Positions 53,426 through 63,078 of a stretch of 64,000 nt of DNA are shown here, piece by piece (the first letter of the stretch is position 1; every line of letters starts with the position of its first letter). A program made the translations under genes and the position numbers. The DNA is from Nannochloropsis oceanica (taxonomy: Eukaryota; Sar; Eustigmatophyceae; Eustigmatales; Monodopsidaceae). The stretch lies in the NCBI GenBank assembly GCA_004519485.1, contig CP038128.1:1071001-1135000 (forward strand), read 5' to 3'. The notes below the pieces were generated by a model. That model saw only the letters and a program-made list of their open reading frames with translations, was not told the origin of the DNA and did no database searches.

Positions 53426-55852
53426 ATGAACCCCATCGCGGTTGCACTTTTGTGGTCCTTATACTTGCAGCATGTATACGCCCAGGAAATGGACAGGAAG
53501 CCCTTTGCACAGTGGCCTATAGGTGGCAGGGACGAGCAAGTGGAAGGATGTTTCAATAATTTCGACGCCCAAATTTCCATTTTACTTCGGCCCGAAGATC
53601 TGAGCAACCTGCGGTGTCAAGCACTTTGCACCGAACAGGGTTATGCCTTGGCTGCCACTGGCGGGGGAGCCAGCAGCACGTGCTGGTGCGGAAACAACCA
53701 TCCGGGCTCGCTGCACGCGGTAGCAAATGGCCAGTGTAACCGTCCGTGTAGTCCGGACAGAAAATCTTGCTACCTCTTCACGTGTTGTGGAAACCAAAAT
53801 GGTACGCTCTATACTGTGAGCTGGAACGGGGAGGCGAACCCCCTTAAACAGCTTTTGCGGCGCTTGACTCACGATTACCGCAACAACTCTGCATTTCGTC
53901 GCCGAATCGAGGAAATATACCTTGCAGGCGGAGAGCGGGCATCTTTGCGGCTTCAAGAGCCGGAACACGGAGCGGAAGGCACACCCTTGTACCTTAGCGT
54001 TGGCAACGGCTGCCCAGTGGGTTGGTGTATGTACAGGGGTTATTGCTACAAGCAACACTGGGCGGAGCCCTCCACCTACGACGAGGCCTGCGCAAAGTGT
54101 CAATCAGAGGGAGCCGATCTGGTGTTTATCATGAGCATTAGTGAAAATGACTTTGTACAAGATCTGTACGGCGGCTGTCAAGGATGGCTGCACAACCGTT
54201 CGTCTCTGTCGGGTAAGCATACTTCTACCAGCCCCGTGAGTCACAAATGCCTGCAACTGGCGCGTGACGGCACGTGGATAAACAAATCCTGCCAAGGAGA
54301 TGAAGATAATAAAGAGGAGGAGGAGCGTGCTTCCTGCTTTGCCTGCAAGAAAATTTGCGCATCTCCCTCTCCCTCCCTCCGCCCCCTCGCAGCCGAGGAG
54401 TGGGCAATCGAATTAGTGACGCCTACCTCCTCCGTGTACCATTGGTGCACAGACTGTCATGATACTTTCCTCAAAAGCATCCATTCCAGCCAGTACCTCT
54501 GTGCAGATGACCAACACCGGCCATATATGAAGTGGGAACGTGACATAACCTGGTGCTTGTGGACCTTAGTAGTCGACCCAGAGTCCGGGGCTGTCGTACT
54601 GCTCACACCCCACGGCACTGCCTTAACTTACGATAAAGAGACGAGCGCTTTGGTATGTCGGCTGCTGCAATGGTCTTATAAGACACCGCCGCCGCCAGAT
54701 ACGGTAACACAACTGTTTTCAGAAGCAGGCGTGAAGGCCCCACAAGGCACCGTTGTCTTAAACCCAAGCAGCCTGCCATTCGTCATCGTTGAGCGCTATT
54801 TACGCGTAACCATCCACAGTATCAACCGGAGGCCAGGAGCTTCTGGGTTCGCCAGTAGTGGGAGTAGGAATGGACCTCTGAGAGAATGCTCCATGGCAGT
54901 CTGTGACACGAGCTCCCGGAGCGAGTCCTTCGGCTGCCGTCCCGTTTCTGGGCCTGGTGCCGGTTACACGCCCCTGGTCTTTAATCAAGTGGCCTTGCGC
55001 GTCTTTGATCAGAGCTCGTACGTCTCGGCGCGCCAGCCCTTGCCCAACGGGCGGCTAACCTGCTTGAATCAAAACCCTACCGAGACTGTAAATTGCGTCT
55101 TTGCCTACGGCGAGTCCTTCATCCTCGTCCGTCGCTTTCGGGCTTATTGGGGAGTACAGCTTTTCGATACTCTCTCCAAGCTCTTCGAAGCGACACAAGT
55201 TGACGATCTAACAGTGCAATACCAGGGAGCGAGGCGGACAGGCAGGGACCGGACCGGAGATGCGAGTATTGGTGAAGTGGTAAAACCAGGAATGGGCAAT
55301 CACATATATTATAATAGGGAAGTAGCTGCGGGTGGAGTAAGAGGAGCGAGAGGAAGGGCTGGAGGTGGGACCACCGATGGTGGAGTTACTAGAGCAAGAG
55401 AATTCGGTAGACCAAATCGAGTACAGTTAATGAACCGGAACAGTAAGCTGGTCCAGAATGCGTTGACGGGAGCCTTTGATACATTTTACCAGATTATTAA
55501 TCTAAAGCTCCTAGTGGAGGTACGAAACTGGCAGCTGGGCCTCAATGTCGTGCCACAGACGGCGCTCACCATTCAGTATTGGCTCACGACGCATTACCTC
55601 AAGTACCGGTGGCGCGCAGTCTTTCAACCACAGGGTGGGTTCGTGCTCACTTTGTTTGGGAGGCAGATAGGTGGAGATGACGGATGCATTTTTTCCTTGG
55701 GCGATTTGTCCGCAGCCCAGGATTTGTTGTTTTCTATGTACGGTACCTACGAGGAGCCAATCGATGCGGGCGTGACGATGACAGATATAGAACACATTGA
55801 ATTATCTTACCTGGGTCTGCCAGTGCAGCCCTGGACCGATGAGGGACTCTAG
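53426..55852 (+). CDS. Secreted WSC / C-type-lectin protein, short paralog
   Basis: 808 residues, one frame, head-to-head paralog of the large lectin gene. Signal peptide 1-19 (VALLWSLYLQHVYA). WSC about 39-133 (GCFNNFD; CQALCTEQGYALAATG; CWCGNN; CYLFTCCGNQ). A conserved linker (LKQLLRRLTHDYRNN) leads to a single, very short CTLD (about 194-309): its front, GCPVGWCMYRGYCYKQHWAEP to CQGWL, matches the front of CTLD1 of the neighbour, and its back, CLQLARDGTWINKSC to ASCFACKK, matches the back of CTLD3. So the jacalin-like unit, CTLD2, polyGln and polyAsn are all missing. The C-terminal about 470 residues (YHWCTDCHDTFLKSIHSSQY; LTPHGTALTYD; AVCDTSSRSESF; NQNPTETVNCVFAYGESF; VEVRNWQLGLNVVP) align throughout with the neighbour. 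Several NxS/T sites. No membrane segment. Confidence 0.87.
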   Translation: MNPIAVALLWSLYLQHVYAQEMDRKPFAQWPIGGRDEQVEGCFNNFDAQISILLRPEDLSNLRCQALCTEQGYALAATGGGASSTCWCGNNHPGSLHAVANGQCNRPCSPDRKSCYLFTCCGNQNGTLYTVSWNGEANPLKQLLRRLTHDYRNNSAFRRRIEEIYLAGGERASLRLQEPEHGAEGTPLYLSVGNGCPVGWCMYRGYCYKQHWAEPSTYDEACAKCQSEGADLVFIMSISENDFVQDLYGGCQGWLHNRSSLSGKHTSTSPVSHKCLQLARDGTWINKSCQGDEDNKEEEERASCFACKKICASPSPSLRPLAAEEWAIELVTPTSSVYHWCTDCHDTFLKSIHSSQYLCADDQHRPYMKWERDITWCLWTLVVDPESGAVVLLTPHGTALTYDKETSALVCRLLQWSYKTPPPPDTVTQLFSEAGVKAPQGTVVLNPSSLPFVIVERYLRVTIHSINRRPGASGFASSGSRNGPLRECSMAVCDTSSRSESFGCRPVSGPGAGYTPLVFNQVALRVFDQSSYVSARQPLPNGRLTCLNQNPTETVNCVFAYGESFILVRRFRAYWGVQLFDTLSKLFEATQVDDLTVQYQGARRTGRDRTGDASIGEVVKPGMGNHIYYNREVAAGGVRGARGRAGGGTTDGGVTRAREFGRPNRVQLMNRNSKLVQNALTGAFDTFYQIINLKLLVEVRNWQLGLNVVPQTALTIQYWLTTHYLKYRWRAVFQPQGGFVLTLFGRQIGGDDGCIFSLGDLSAAQDLLFSMYGTYEEPIDAGVTMTDIEHIELSYLGLPVQPWTDEGL

Positions 55853-56125
55853 GAGGACGTAAAATGATGGGCCACGATTTCAAGGAGTGGGTTGAAAGCA
55901 AACAAAAAAAAAGAATCATGCGATGGTAGATATTCAGGAAAAGCAGCCAAGCCAAAGTCGTTCGCAGTGTCGCATTTGATTATATTTCTTTTCACTTTTC
56001 AATTTCGTGGTCAGATTACATGAGAAGGCACGTGCCTTTCTCCTTTACTGCTTGTGCCCTTTTTTCTTCTGTTGTTGTGGTTCTTTTGTGTTCCTTCAGC
56101 TACTACTGCTCCCCTACCTAATACC

Positions 56126-59100
56126 TTACCGCTTGGGTTGAAAAGGAAATTGAGGGCCGAGTCCAGAAGGAGGTGGTTGCGGGCGTGACAGAAAACTAGC
56201 TGAGTTGGAAGCGGATGAAGGATTACTTGTTGAGGAGCCGAGACGCTGCTGCTGATGCTGCTGTTGCTGTTGTTGCTGCCGCTGCCCGCGCGATTTCGAT
56301 ATGTAGGCCTGGCGCAATGGGCTCGAAAAATCCGTGTTTATGTCGCTGATGCCGTAGCCGTTGCTGCCATTGCTACTCTTCCTTCCTTTCCCATTCCCAT
56401 ACATCGGCCTGCTCCTTCCATCATTTCCCCCATCCAGTAGCTTTGCCCGAGCCAACCGCTCCTTATCTCGAGCCCAGCGTCGTCCCACTTCCTCCGCCAG
56501 CCGTGACTCCCCCGCGCGACGACATGCCTCCACCACCATGGTGTAGCTTCGATGGCTCGGCAACCATCCCTCATCCACCATTTCATCCAAAAACTCCACC
56601 GCCACCTCCCACTGATGCCCAATATGTGCAGCGTAAATGGCCTTCCCGTACGAAATTGCATCCAGCCTCACAAATGTTGCCCGCATGCGGTCCACAATTT
56701 TCAACGCCACCTGCCAGAGGCCCTGTCTCAAGCAAATATCCATCGCGAGTGTATAGCTCTTCACGTCCGGGGCCAGCCCATGCTCTGCCATCTGACCCAG
56801 CATAGCAATCGCTTCAGTTGCCTGCCCGGCGTTTCCGTACGCACTCATAATAGCATTGAAACTACGATGATTAGGTATCACCCCCCTTTCTACCATCTCC
56901 GTCAATAAGCACTGGGCCGTGTCCACATCTCCAACAGAGGCGCATGCATCCATTGCTGTTGTGTAACTCACCACATCTGGCGCAACCTTTTCTTCATCCA
57001 TCTCTTTAAGCAAAGCCAAGGCCTGTCCTGCTTGTCCTGCCTGGGCACACGCGTGAATCGCAGTATTGTAGCTCCACTCATCAGGACTCAACCCCTGTGC
57101 TGTCATGTTCTGCAGCAACCCCAAAGCTTCCTCCCACCTCCCAGCATGCGCACATGCACGCATGGCCACGTTCGTCGCTTTCCGATCAGGGTTCTCCGTC
57201 CTCTCAAGTAACCACAAAACTTTCTCCCACTCTCCCGCCTTGCCAAACGCAGCCATGGCCCGCTCATACAATCCTCTCGTCACGACATTACTATTACTGC
57301 TGCTGCTGCTCTCAGCCGCACAACCATCATTCCCTCGTCCACCCACCTCGCGCAGCAAACTCAGAGCCTTATTCCAATCCTGCACTTTCGCACACACATC
57401 AATTGCAGTCTGACACGCCTTCGAATCAAGCGGCACCCCTCGTACAGTCATTTCATTCAACACCCCCAACGCAGACTGCCATTGTCCTCCCCTTCCACAT
57501 GCCTCCATCGCCAGCGTATAGCTGACCACATTCGGCGCCACTGACTGATGATCCATCTCCTCCAGTATTCCAAGGGCCGTCCGCCAGTCTCCCTCCCGCG
57601 CACAAGCATTCAATAACGAATTGTACGTCACCACCCCCACTTTCAACCCCGCGGCCCGCATGCGATTCATAACTCCAGTAGCAACATCCACAGAAGACCG
57701 TTGCATCACAGTCGTGTAGCTTACTACATCAGGCTCCACGCCATTGGCTTTCATGACCTGGAGCAGCTGCAGGGCGAGATCGGCCCTTCCTCCTGCGCAA
57801 CAGGCTTGCATTGCTGAATTGTAGGTGACCACGTTTGAGGCTTCTCCACATTCCCTCAGGAGATCCAGGGCTTCATTAAGGCGGCCAGATTTGGCACAGG
57901 CGGCGATGACCGCATTGTAGGTCATGATTTCAGGGGGAACATTCATACTATTGTTGCTGCTGCCTCGCTTGCTGCTGCTACTGCTGCTGTTGGTGTTGTT
58001 CTTGCTGGTGGTGGCGGTGGTTGGCTGCTTCATCTCGGAGAAAAGGACAAGGGCGAGCTTCCACTGTCCAGCCCTACCACATGCCTTAATGGCAGAATTG
58101 TAGGACACAACGTCGGGTTCAGGGGTGTAGGGGTGGGGTTGATGAAGACGCATCTTTTTCCTACTGTTTGTCGTATTGTTCCGACCACGAGTGGTGACAG
58201 GGGCAGCAGCAGCAGCAGCAGCAGGAGATTTTTTTCCTCGCATGGAGCGCAGGACGAGCAAGGCCTCTTCGTACTTAGCTTTCTTAGCACATGCCTCAAT
58301 CACAGTGTTGTATGAAATGATATTGGGCCACACAGCAGCTTTTATCCCACTCCGACATTCCGGAGCATTGTTGCTGCTCTTGGTGCCACTGCTGCTGTCG
58401 CTACTGTCACTACTACTAATACCACTGCTCTTCCTCTCCTGCTGCTTCTTCATCTTCCCCCCCTTCCTCGCCTGTGCATGCATCTCCTCCAATAGGTCCA
58501 TGGCCTCCTTCCATCTCCCCCCCTTGGCACATGAATCCAAGGCACTGTTATAACTGACCAAGTTCGGCTCATCCATCCCTTTTAGAATCTCCAACGCCCG
58601 TTGCCACTGCCCTCCCTTCGCACAAGCATCAATCGCGGTATTAAGGGCTACCCGATCCGGCCTCAACCCCGCCGATTCCATCTCAGGAATCAACGTCAAG
58701 GCTGCCTCCCATTGCCCTACCTTGGCGCAACAGTCCATCACGGCCGTGTATGCCACCAGGTCAGGAGTGGCGCCTCGGGCCCTCATATCTCTCAAGATGC
58801 GCAACGGCTCAAACCACCGTTCTTGCCTTGCGCAGATCTTGATCACCAGGGTATATTGTTGCACGGACGGATGAACATGTGGCATTTTGAGCACGACGAG
58901 GGCCAACGCGAGATCGCCTGTGTTAAGGCAGGCCATCAGGAGCGTGCGGATGAGGAGCGGGGAGGGAGCACGCAGGTTGGGTAGCAAACGCACTGCTTGC
59001 TTGAGATACCCTTCCTTAGCCAGCTTGGTTACGATGGCTGCTTGCCGCCCCTCATCGAGAAGCATGGGAGTACCAACGGAGGGGGAGACAGGAGCGGCTT

Positions 59101-59551
59101 TGCTGTGTTCTAGGAAGTAGGAGGCGACAGCTCTATCCCTCCGTACTGGTGGTGGCGACGCATCGTCGACAGCTGCATCGTCTCCCTCGAGTCCCTCATA
59201 CCCGTCATATTTTCCTGCTGCTGCTGCTGCTGCTACTACTACTACTGCTGCTGCTGCTGCTACTGTCGAATGCCTTGATGCCAATTCTGGTAGCAGTGGT
59301 GAGCGCGGATGCATTGACGCCGCCGTGGGGCTCCTGGATGATGGTAGGGAGGGCAAGCCAGCCGGCGACCCAAAGGCTTCCACACCCACCCAGGGAGGCG
59401 AAAGGAGCGCTGCAGCTGCTGCCGCTGCTACTGCCGTGCCCACCAATATTCTACCCCATAATGGCCGGCTCCTCTTGCGTCTTAAATAGGCTGCTGCAGG
59501 CGCAGTTGACGTTGGCTGTACTTCAGCGGCTGCCTCCTTCATCGTCTCCAT
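56126..59551 (-). CDS. Plastid-targeted P-class pentatricopeptide repeat protein
   Basis: Sequence-specific organellar RNA-binding protein, probably for plastid transcript processing or stability. 1141 residues, one exon. The N-terminus has a hydrophobic Ala-rich stretch ending VGVEAF|GSPAG, an ASAFAP-like plastid signal, then Ser/Pro-rich transit and poly-Ala runs. From about residue 225 to 1040 I count about 20 PPR units of 31-36 residues of the type VVSYNxAIxACAKxGxWxxAL..LLxEM..xGxxPD. Two are lengthened by Ser/Asn/Lys-rich inserts (around 375-400 and 465-545). Positions 5 and 35, mostly N/T and D/N, follow the PPR code pattern. The C-terminal tail is low-complexity with a polyGln run. 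No SMR, E or DYW domain. Confidence 0.92.
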   Translation of the reverse strand: METMKEAAAEVQPTSTAPAAAYLRRKRSRPLWGRILVGTAVAAAAAAALLSPPWVGVEAFGSPAGLPSLPSSRSPTAASMHPRSPLLPELASRHSTVAAAAAVVVVAAAAAAGKYDGYEGLEGDDAAVDDASPPPVRRDRAVASYFLEHSKAAPVSPSVGTPMLLDEGRQAAIVTKLAKEGYLKQAVRLLPNLRAPSPLLIRTLLMACLNTGDLALALVVLKMPHVHPSVQQYTLVIKICARQERWFEPLRILRDMRARGATPDLVAYTAVMDCCAKVGQWEAALTLIPEMESAGLRPDRVALNTAIDACAKGGQWQRALEILKGMDEPNLVSYNSALDSCAKGGRWKEAMDLLEEMHAQARKGGKMKKQQERKSSGISSSDSSDSSSGTKSSNNAPECRSGIKAAVWPNIISYNTVIEACAKKAKYEEALLVLRSMRGKKSPAAAAAAAPVTTRGRNNTTNSRKKMRLHQPHPYTPEPDVVSYNSAIKACGRAGQWKLALVLFSEMKQPTTATTSKNNTNSSSSSSKRGSSNNSMNVPPEIMTYNAVIAACAKSGRLNEALDLLRECGEASNVVTYNSAMQACCAGGRADLALQLLQVMKANGVEPDVVSYTTVMQRSSVDVATGVMNRMRAAGLKVGVVTYNSLLNACAREGDWRTALGILEEMDHQSVAPNVVSYTLAMEACGRGGQWQSALGVLNEMTVRGVPLDSKACQTAIDVCAKVQDWNKALSLLREVGGRGNDGCAAESSSSSNSNVVTRGLYERAMAAFGKAGEWEKVLWLLERTENPDRKATNVAMRACAHAGRWEEALGLLQNMTAQGLSPDEWSYNTAIHACAQAGQAGQALALLKEMDEEKVAPDVVSYTTAMDACASVGDVDTAQCLLTEMVERGVIPNHRSFNAIMSAYGNAGQATEAIAMLGQMAEHGLAPDVKSYTLAMDICLRQGLWQVALKIVDRMRATFVRLDAISYGKAIYAAHIGHQWEVAVEFLDEMVDEGWLPSHRSYTMVVEACRRAGESRLAEEVGRRWARDKERLARAKLLDGGNDGRSRPMYGNGKGRKSSNGSNGYGISDINTDFSSPLRQAYISKSRGQRQQQQQQQHQQQRLGSSTSNPSSASNSASFLSRPQPPPSGLGPQFPFQPKR

Positions 59552-59816
59552 GGCACGGACAGTTCGAAAAAGCCGGAGAGGGTTAATTGTTCATGTTTTT
59601 GTTGTCGTGGTGCTACTATCTGAGCGCCTGTATGCAATGTGCGTGTTTCTAGTGAGGCGTTTGGTTAGATATCCACCGACCAAGTGAGAGCCGCTCGCCT
59701 TCGCCTTCCTCGCCAGGCTTTGCTGCTTCTTCCGCGTTTACACGGCAAGTACTGACACAGACCTCTCATGCCACTCTATAAACTCAAGTACAGGGCAAAA
59801 AGTAACCTAAGAATTC
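59552..59816. promoter_or_regulatory. Shared divergent promoter region, PPR/DNA glycosylase
   Basis: 265 bp between divergent ATGs. TATAAA at 59777-59782 lies only 35 bp before the glycosylase ATG, implying a very short leader if used. Confidence 0.45.
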
Positions 59817-61247
59817 ATGGCGGGTCCAGTCGCGGTCAAGCAAGAGCCCGCTTGCAGCAGCACCAGAAGCAGCAGCATCAATAGCAGCGGCAAAGACAAC
59901 AAGCGCGGGGGGGGTTGGGAGGCATGCCAGGCACATGACAACGCCGTCGCCACGGCGACCACCACCACCCGCAGCACGCCGGGTAAGAGCAGTAGGGGGA
60001 AGGGGAAGGCCATGGCTTACATCAAGAAGGAGGAAGACGTGGAAGAAAAGGCCGCGGCTGCTACCACGACGACGACGACGAGGAGCAGCAGCAGGCCACG
60101 CCGCGTCCGCGAGGAGACACCTACGCCCTCTTCAGCGGCTGCTGCATCTTTCCTCGCTAAGAGAGCCAAGAATGAAAAGCAGGATGAGAGCGACGCTTTT
60201 TTTACCACTATCAACGACGACGACAAGGCAGCCCTCCAAGACCTGCTGAAAAAATGGATCCAACCCGGAACGCTCCTTAAAATCACGGCCAGTGAGACAA
60301 GCCCTTATCCACAGCAGGAACGCCCAACTCCTTATGAGGCCCTGTATGCCCGTGACCTTCTCGCGGCTTTACACGGAGAGCCGGAGCGGGAAAAGTTAGA
60401 AGGGAATCGCAGTGGTCAGGGGACGTTGCTTGAGAAGAGGGCTCGCTCGGTGTTGGACTCGTTGGTACGGACGATACTTAGTCAGAATACGACTGATGCA
60501 CTGAGTAAGCGGGCTTTCGATAATTTGAAGAAACATTTTCCGACCTATAAGCAAGTTCTGGCGGCCAAGCCTGGAGAGGTGGAGGAGGTGATCAAGTTTG
60601 CCGGGTTGTCTGAGATTAAAGTGGGGAGAATCCGCGCGATTTTGACGACCGTGTTGAAGGAACGACCGAATGACTGCGTGGCTGGAGAACCAAGCCTGGA
60701 GTTTTTGCGAGAGATGCCCACAGAGGAGATTAAGGAGTATCTAGGGAATTTCAAGGGAGTTGGCCCTAAAACGATTGCATGCGTGCTCTTGTTCACCATC
60801 GGCGTGGATGATTTTGCAGTGGATACGCATGTGTGGCACATTGCCAAGAGGCTGGGATGGGTGCCAGGGGCAGCTTCTCGGGAAGATACATACAAACATT
60901 TGAATAATCGCATTCCGGACTGTGTTAAGTACAGCTTGCATGTGTTGCTGGTGCTGCATGGGAAGAAGTGCGTGTCCTGCTGTAAGGGTCGAACACAACT
61001 GGCCCCCGATGGCCCCTGTCCGTTGGGGAGGGTCGGGAAAATGAGGGGAGAGCTAGCGGGGTTGGCTGCCGCTGCTGCTACAGCTGCTGCTACTACTACT
61101 GTTGCTTGTGGTGGTGTTGTTGTTGGTTGCAATAATTGTGATAAAGCAGGGGTCGTGGTGAAGAAGGTGATGAAGGGCAGGGAGGATGTCGGGGGGAGGA
61201 AGAGGGATAAGATCAAGGCTATTACCATAAAGGAAGAAATTGCGTGA
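59817..61247 (+). CDS. HhH-GPD DNA glycosylase (endonuclease III-like)
   Basis: Base-excision repair glycosylase/lyase of the endonuclease III superfamily, closest in style to plant HhH-GPD proteins. 476 residues, no intron. The first about 130 residues are Ser/Thr/Lys-rich with nuclear-signal-like basic patches. The core begins about 205: ARSVLDSLVRTILSQNTTD (cf. LLIAVLLSAQATD of Nth), FAGLSEIKVGRIRAI, then the helix-hairpin-helix NFKGVGPKTIACVLLF with catalytic Lys318, and FAVDTHVWHIAKRLGWVP with catalytic Asp336. The iron-sulfur region is odd: HGKKCVSCCKG then GPCPLG, four Cys spaced C-x2-C-C-x11-C instead of C-x6-C-x2-C-x5-C. The tail is Ala/Val-rich then basic. Oxidised pyrimidines are the likely substrate; 5-methylcytosine removal cannot be excluded. 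An AATAAA overlaps the sequence right after the stop. Confidence 0.85.
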   Translation: MAGPVAVKQEPACSSTRSSSINSSGKDNKRGGGWEACQAHDNAVATATTTTRSTPGKSSRGKGKAMAYIKKEEDVEEKAAAATTTTTTRSSSRPRRVREETPTPSSAAAASFLAKRAKNEKQDESDAFFTTINDDDKAALQDLLKKWIQPGTLLKITASETSPYPQQERPTPYEALYARDLLAALHGEPEREKLEGNRSGQGTLLEKRARSVLDSLVRTILSQNTTDALSKRAFDNLKKHFPTYKQVLAAKPGEVEEVIKFAGLSEIKVGRIRAILTTVLKERPNDCVAGEPSLEFLREMPTEEIKEYLGNFKGVGPKTIACVLLFTIGVDDFAVDTHVWHIAKRLGWVPGAASREDTYKHLNNRIPDCVKYSLHVLLVLHGKKCVSCCKGRTQLAPDGPCPLGRVGKMRGELAGLAAAAATAAATTTVACGGVVVGCNNCDKAGVVVKKVMKGREDVGGRKRDKIKAITIKEEIA

Positions 61248-61502
61248 GTAATAAAGTCATCTTTATCTATAACATCATATACCGACATACCCATATTCAA
61301 ATCACTATAAACATGACACATGTGTACTTAGAGAGATAGAAGCGAAAATGAAATGTAAAATTGAAATTAAAAAATGCCTTGCAGTCATTACTTTTGCCTT
61401 TATTTGTTTGATGCATCCAACGCACGTCATATTATTTGTATACACACATGCTAACTCGCTATTTTTCACTCTTACCATCCACCCTCGTCCCCCTTCTCCT
61501 TC

Positions 61503-62741
61503 CTACTCCGTCTCCACTCTCTTTAAAAACCTCAAGTCCGTCCAGGGCCTCTCAGGCCATCGCACTCCCTTCTCCTCCCCCTCCACCCATTCCCGACTCC
61601 AAAATCTCGTCAAATGTCTCTGACCCGAATCGCACAACACTGTCACCACCGTGTGCCCCCTCCCCAATTCCCAGGCCGCCCTTACGGCCCCCACCACATT
61701 CATCGCGGTTGAACTCCCTACAAACAATCCCTCCCGCTGCAGTAAAAAATGCGCCATGTCGACAGCCTCCTGATCTGTCACTCGAAAGGCATCATCAACC
61801 CTCGCCTCTTGAAAGTTCGCCGTCACCCTATCCAGACCAATCCCTTCCGCCAAGCTATCATATCGGTGCCTCCTCACCCCCCTCTCCTTCTGTTCACTCG
61901 CATAACACACCCCAAACTTTACCTTATTAAACAGCGCCGACCCGGGCGGATCCACCAAATACACCTTCACCACCTTCTTGCCTCTCATCTCTTTCCATGA
62001 CCTACTCACACCCGCAATCGTCCCTCCCGTCCCCGCCGACATTACAAAGGCATCCGGGCTCAATCCAAACCCCTCCTCCAGCTGCCTCCATAATTCCGGG
62101 CCTGTCCCATGGTAATGCGTATGAAAATTCGCCATTGTTTCAAACTGATCCATAAAAATAGCATTTTTTCCCATCTGCGAAAGTTCTTGTGCTCGGGTCC
62201 GGGCACGGTTGTAGTAATGGTTGGGGTTGGCGATCCCGGCAGGTTTAACCACCTCGACCTCGGCACCGTATTGTTGGAGTAAACGCACTTTTTCCGCGGC
62301 CTGATCGTCAGGCATGACTATCAAGCACCGGTACCCCCGCGCCCGACACAAGGATGCTAACGCAATACCAGTACTCCCGGACGTGCCTTCCACCACCGTG
62401 CCCCCAGGCTTGAGCAAGCCGGCGCGTTCCGCTTCTTGAATCATGCGCAAGGCCACTCGGTCCTTGCTTGTACCGCCAGGGTTCAGGTACTCAGCCTTAG
62501 CCAGGATACGACACCCAGTAGCTTTCGACAGACTCTGCAGCTCAACGAGTGGGGTATTGCCAATCAGGGCGGCATAGCCACCATTACTCTCTTCCTGAGT
62601 GCCGGGAGGCGGAGAACGGCGTCGACGGAGAGCTGGAAGAAGGAGAATGGTAGCAACAGTTGAAGCGGAGGCAAAGATAGCAGTGGCAAGCAGAAGGGAT
62701 AAGGACGACGCGCTGCGATTGCCGCTGCTAGCGGGTGCCAT
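61503..62741 (-). CDS. Membrane-anchored cysteine synthase-like PLP enzyme
   Basis: Fold-type II PLP enzyme of the cysteine synthase/cystathionine beta-synthase family. 412 residues, one exon. Residues 13-37 form a single hydrophobic segment followed by RRRR, giving an N-terminal anchor as in yeast Mcy1 (YGR012W), an outer-mitochondrial-membrane cysteine synthase-like protein. Catalytic core: IGNTPLVELQSLS; PLP lysine in NPGGTSKDR (Lys93); phosphate loop EGTSGSTGIALA; MDQFETMANFHTHYHGTGPE; SAGTGGTIAGVSR; VGSSTAMNVVGAV; VTVLCDSGQRHLTRFWS. The residues for O-acetylserine sulfhydrylase chemistry are present, but Mcy1 relatives lack clear activity in vivo, so the substrate stays open. Confidence 0.85.
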   Translation of the reverse strand: MAPASSGNRSASSLSLLLATAIFASASTVATILLLPALRRRRSPPPGTQEESNGGYAALIGNTPLVELQSLSKATGCRILAKAEYLNPGGTSKDRVALRMIQEAERAGLLKPGGTVVEGTSGSTGIALASLCRARGYRCLIVMPDDQAAEKVRLLQQYGAEVEVVKPAGIANPNHYYNRARTRAQELSQMGKNAIFMDQFETMANFHTHYHGTGPELWRQLEEGFGLSPDAFVMSAGTGGTIAGVSRSWKEMRGKKVVKVYLVDPPGSALFNKVKFGVCYASEQKERGVRRHRYDSLAEGIGLDRVTANFQEARVDDAFRVTDQEAVDMAHFLLQREGLFVGSSTAMNVVGAVRAAWELGRGHTVVTVLCDSGQRHLTRFWSREWVEGEEKGVRWPERPWTDLRFLKRVETE

Positions 62742-63078
62742 GTTCGCCTATGCTTTGGGTTTTCATGCGTTGAGTTGCGAGGTAGGGGAGGTCGTCGCGG
62801 CTCCGCCGGATGATGAGATGAGATGAATGATCCGTTGTACGTCGCTGTGTTTCCCTGATTAAATAAATCAAAAGGCTGAATCAGCACCCGTGACCGAACC
62901 CTACCACCACGACCAGCCAAGGGACATCCTACCTTTAGTTTTGACTCCGCTCATCCCACCGCCCATCTCCCGGCGCTGCTGTCGTCTGCTACTGCTTTCA
63001 AGCCCAGATCTCCTTTCATGGGCCAGTAACCCTTTGTCGATTACCACTTACACTTGTATCACAGGTAGAAACACACGA
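62742..63078. promoter_or_regulatory. Shared divergent promoter region, cysteine synthase/tetraspanin-like
   Basis: 337 bp between divergent ATGs. An AT-rich element ttaaataaat lies at about 62859. No coding frame. Confidence 0.45.

Noticed and set aside
48181-55852. Inverted duplication from a transposon or assembly hairpin
   Set aside because: The two lectin genes differ throughout at the DNA and protein level and in domain content, so they are diverged paralogs and not a folded-back copy; no terminal repeats were seen.
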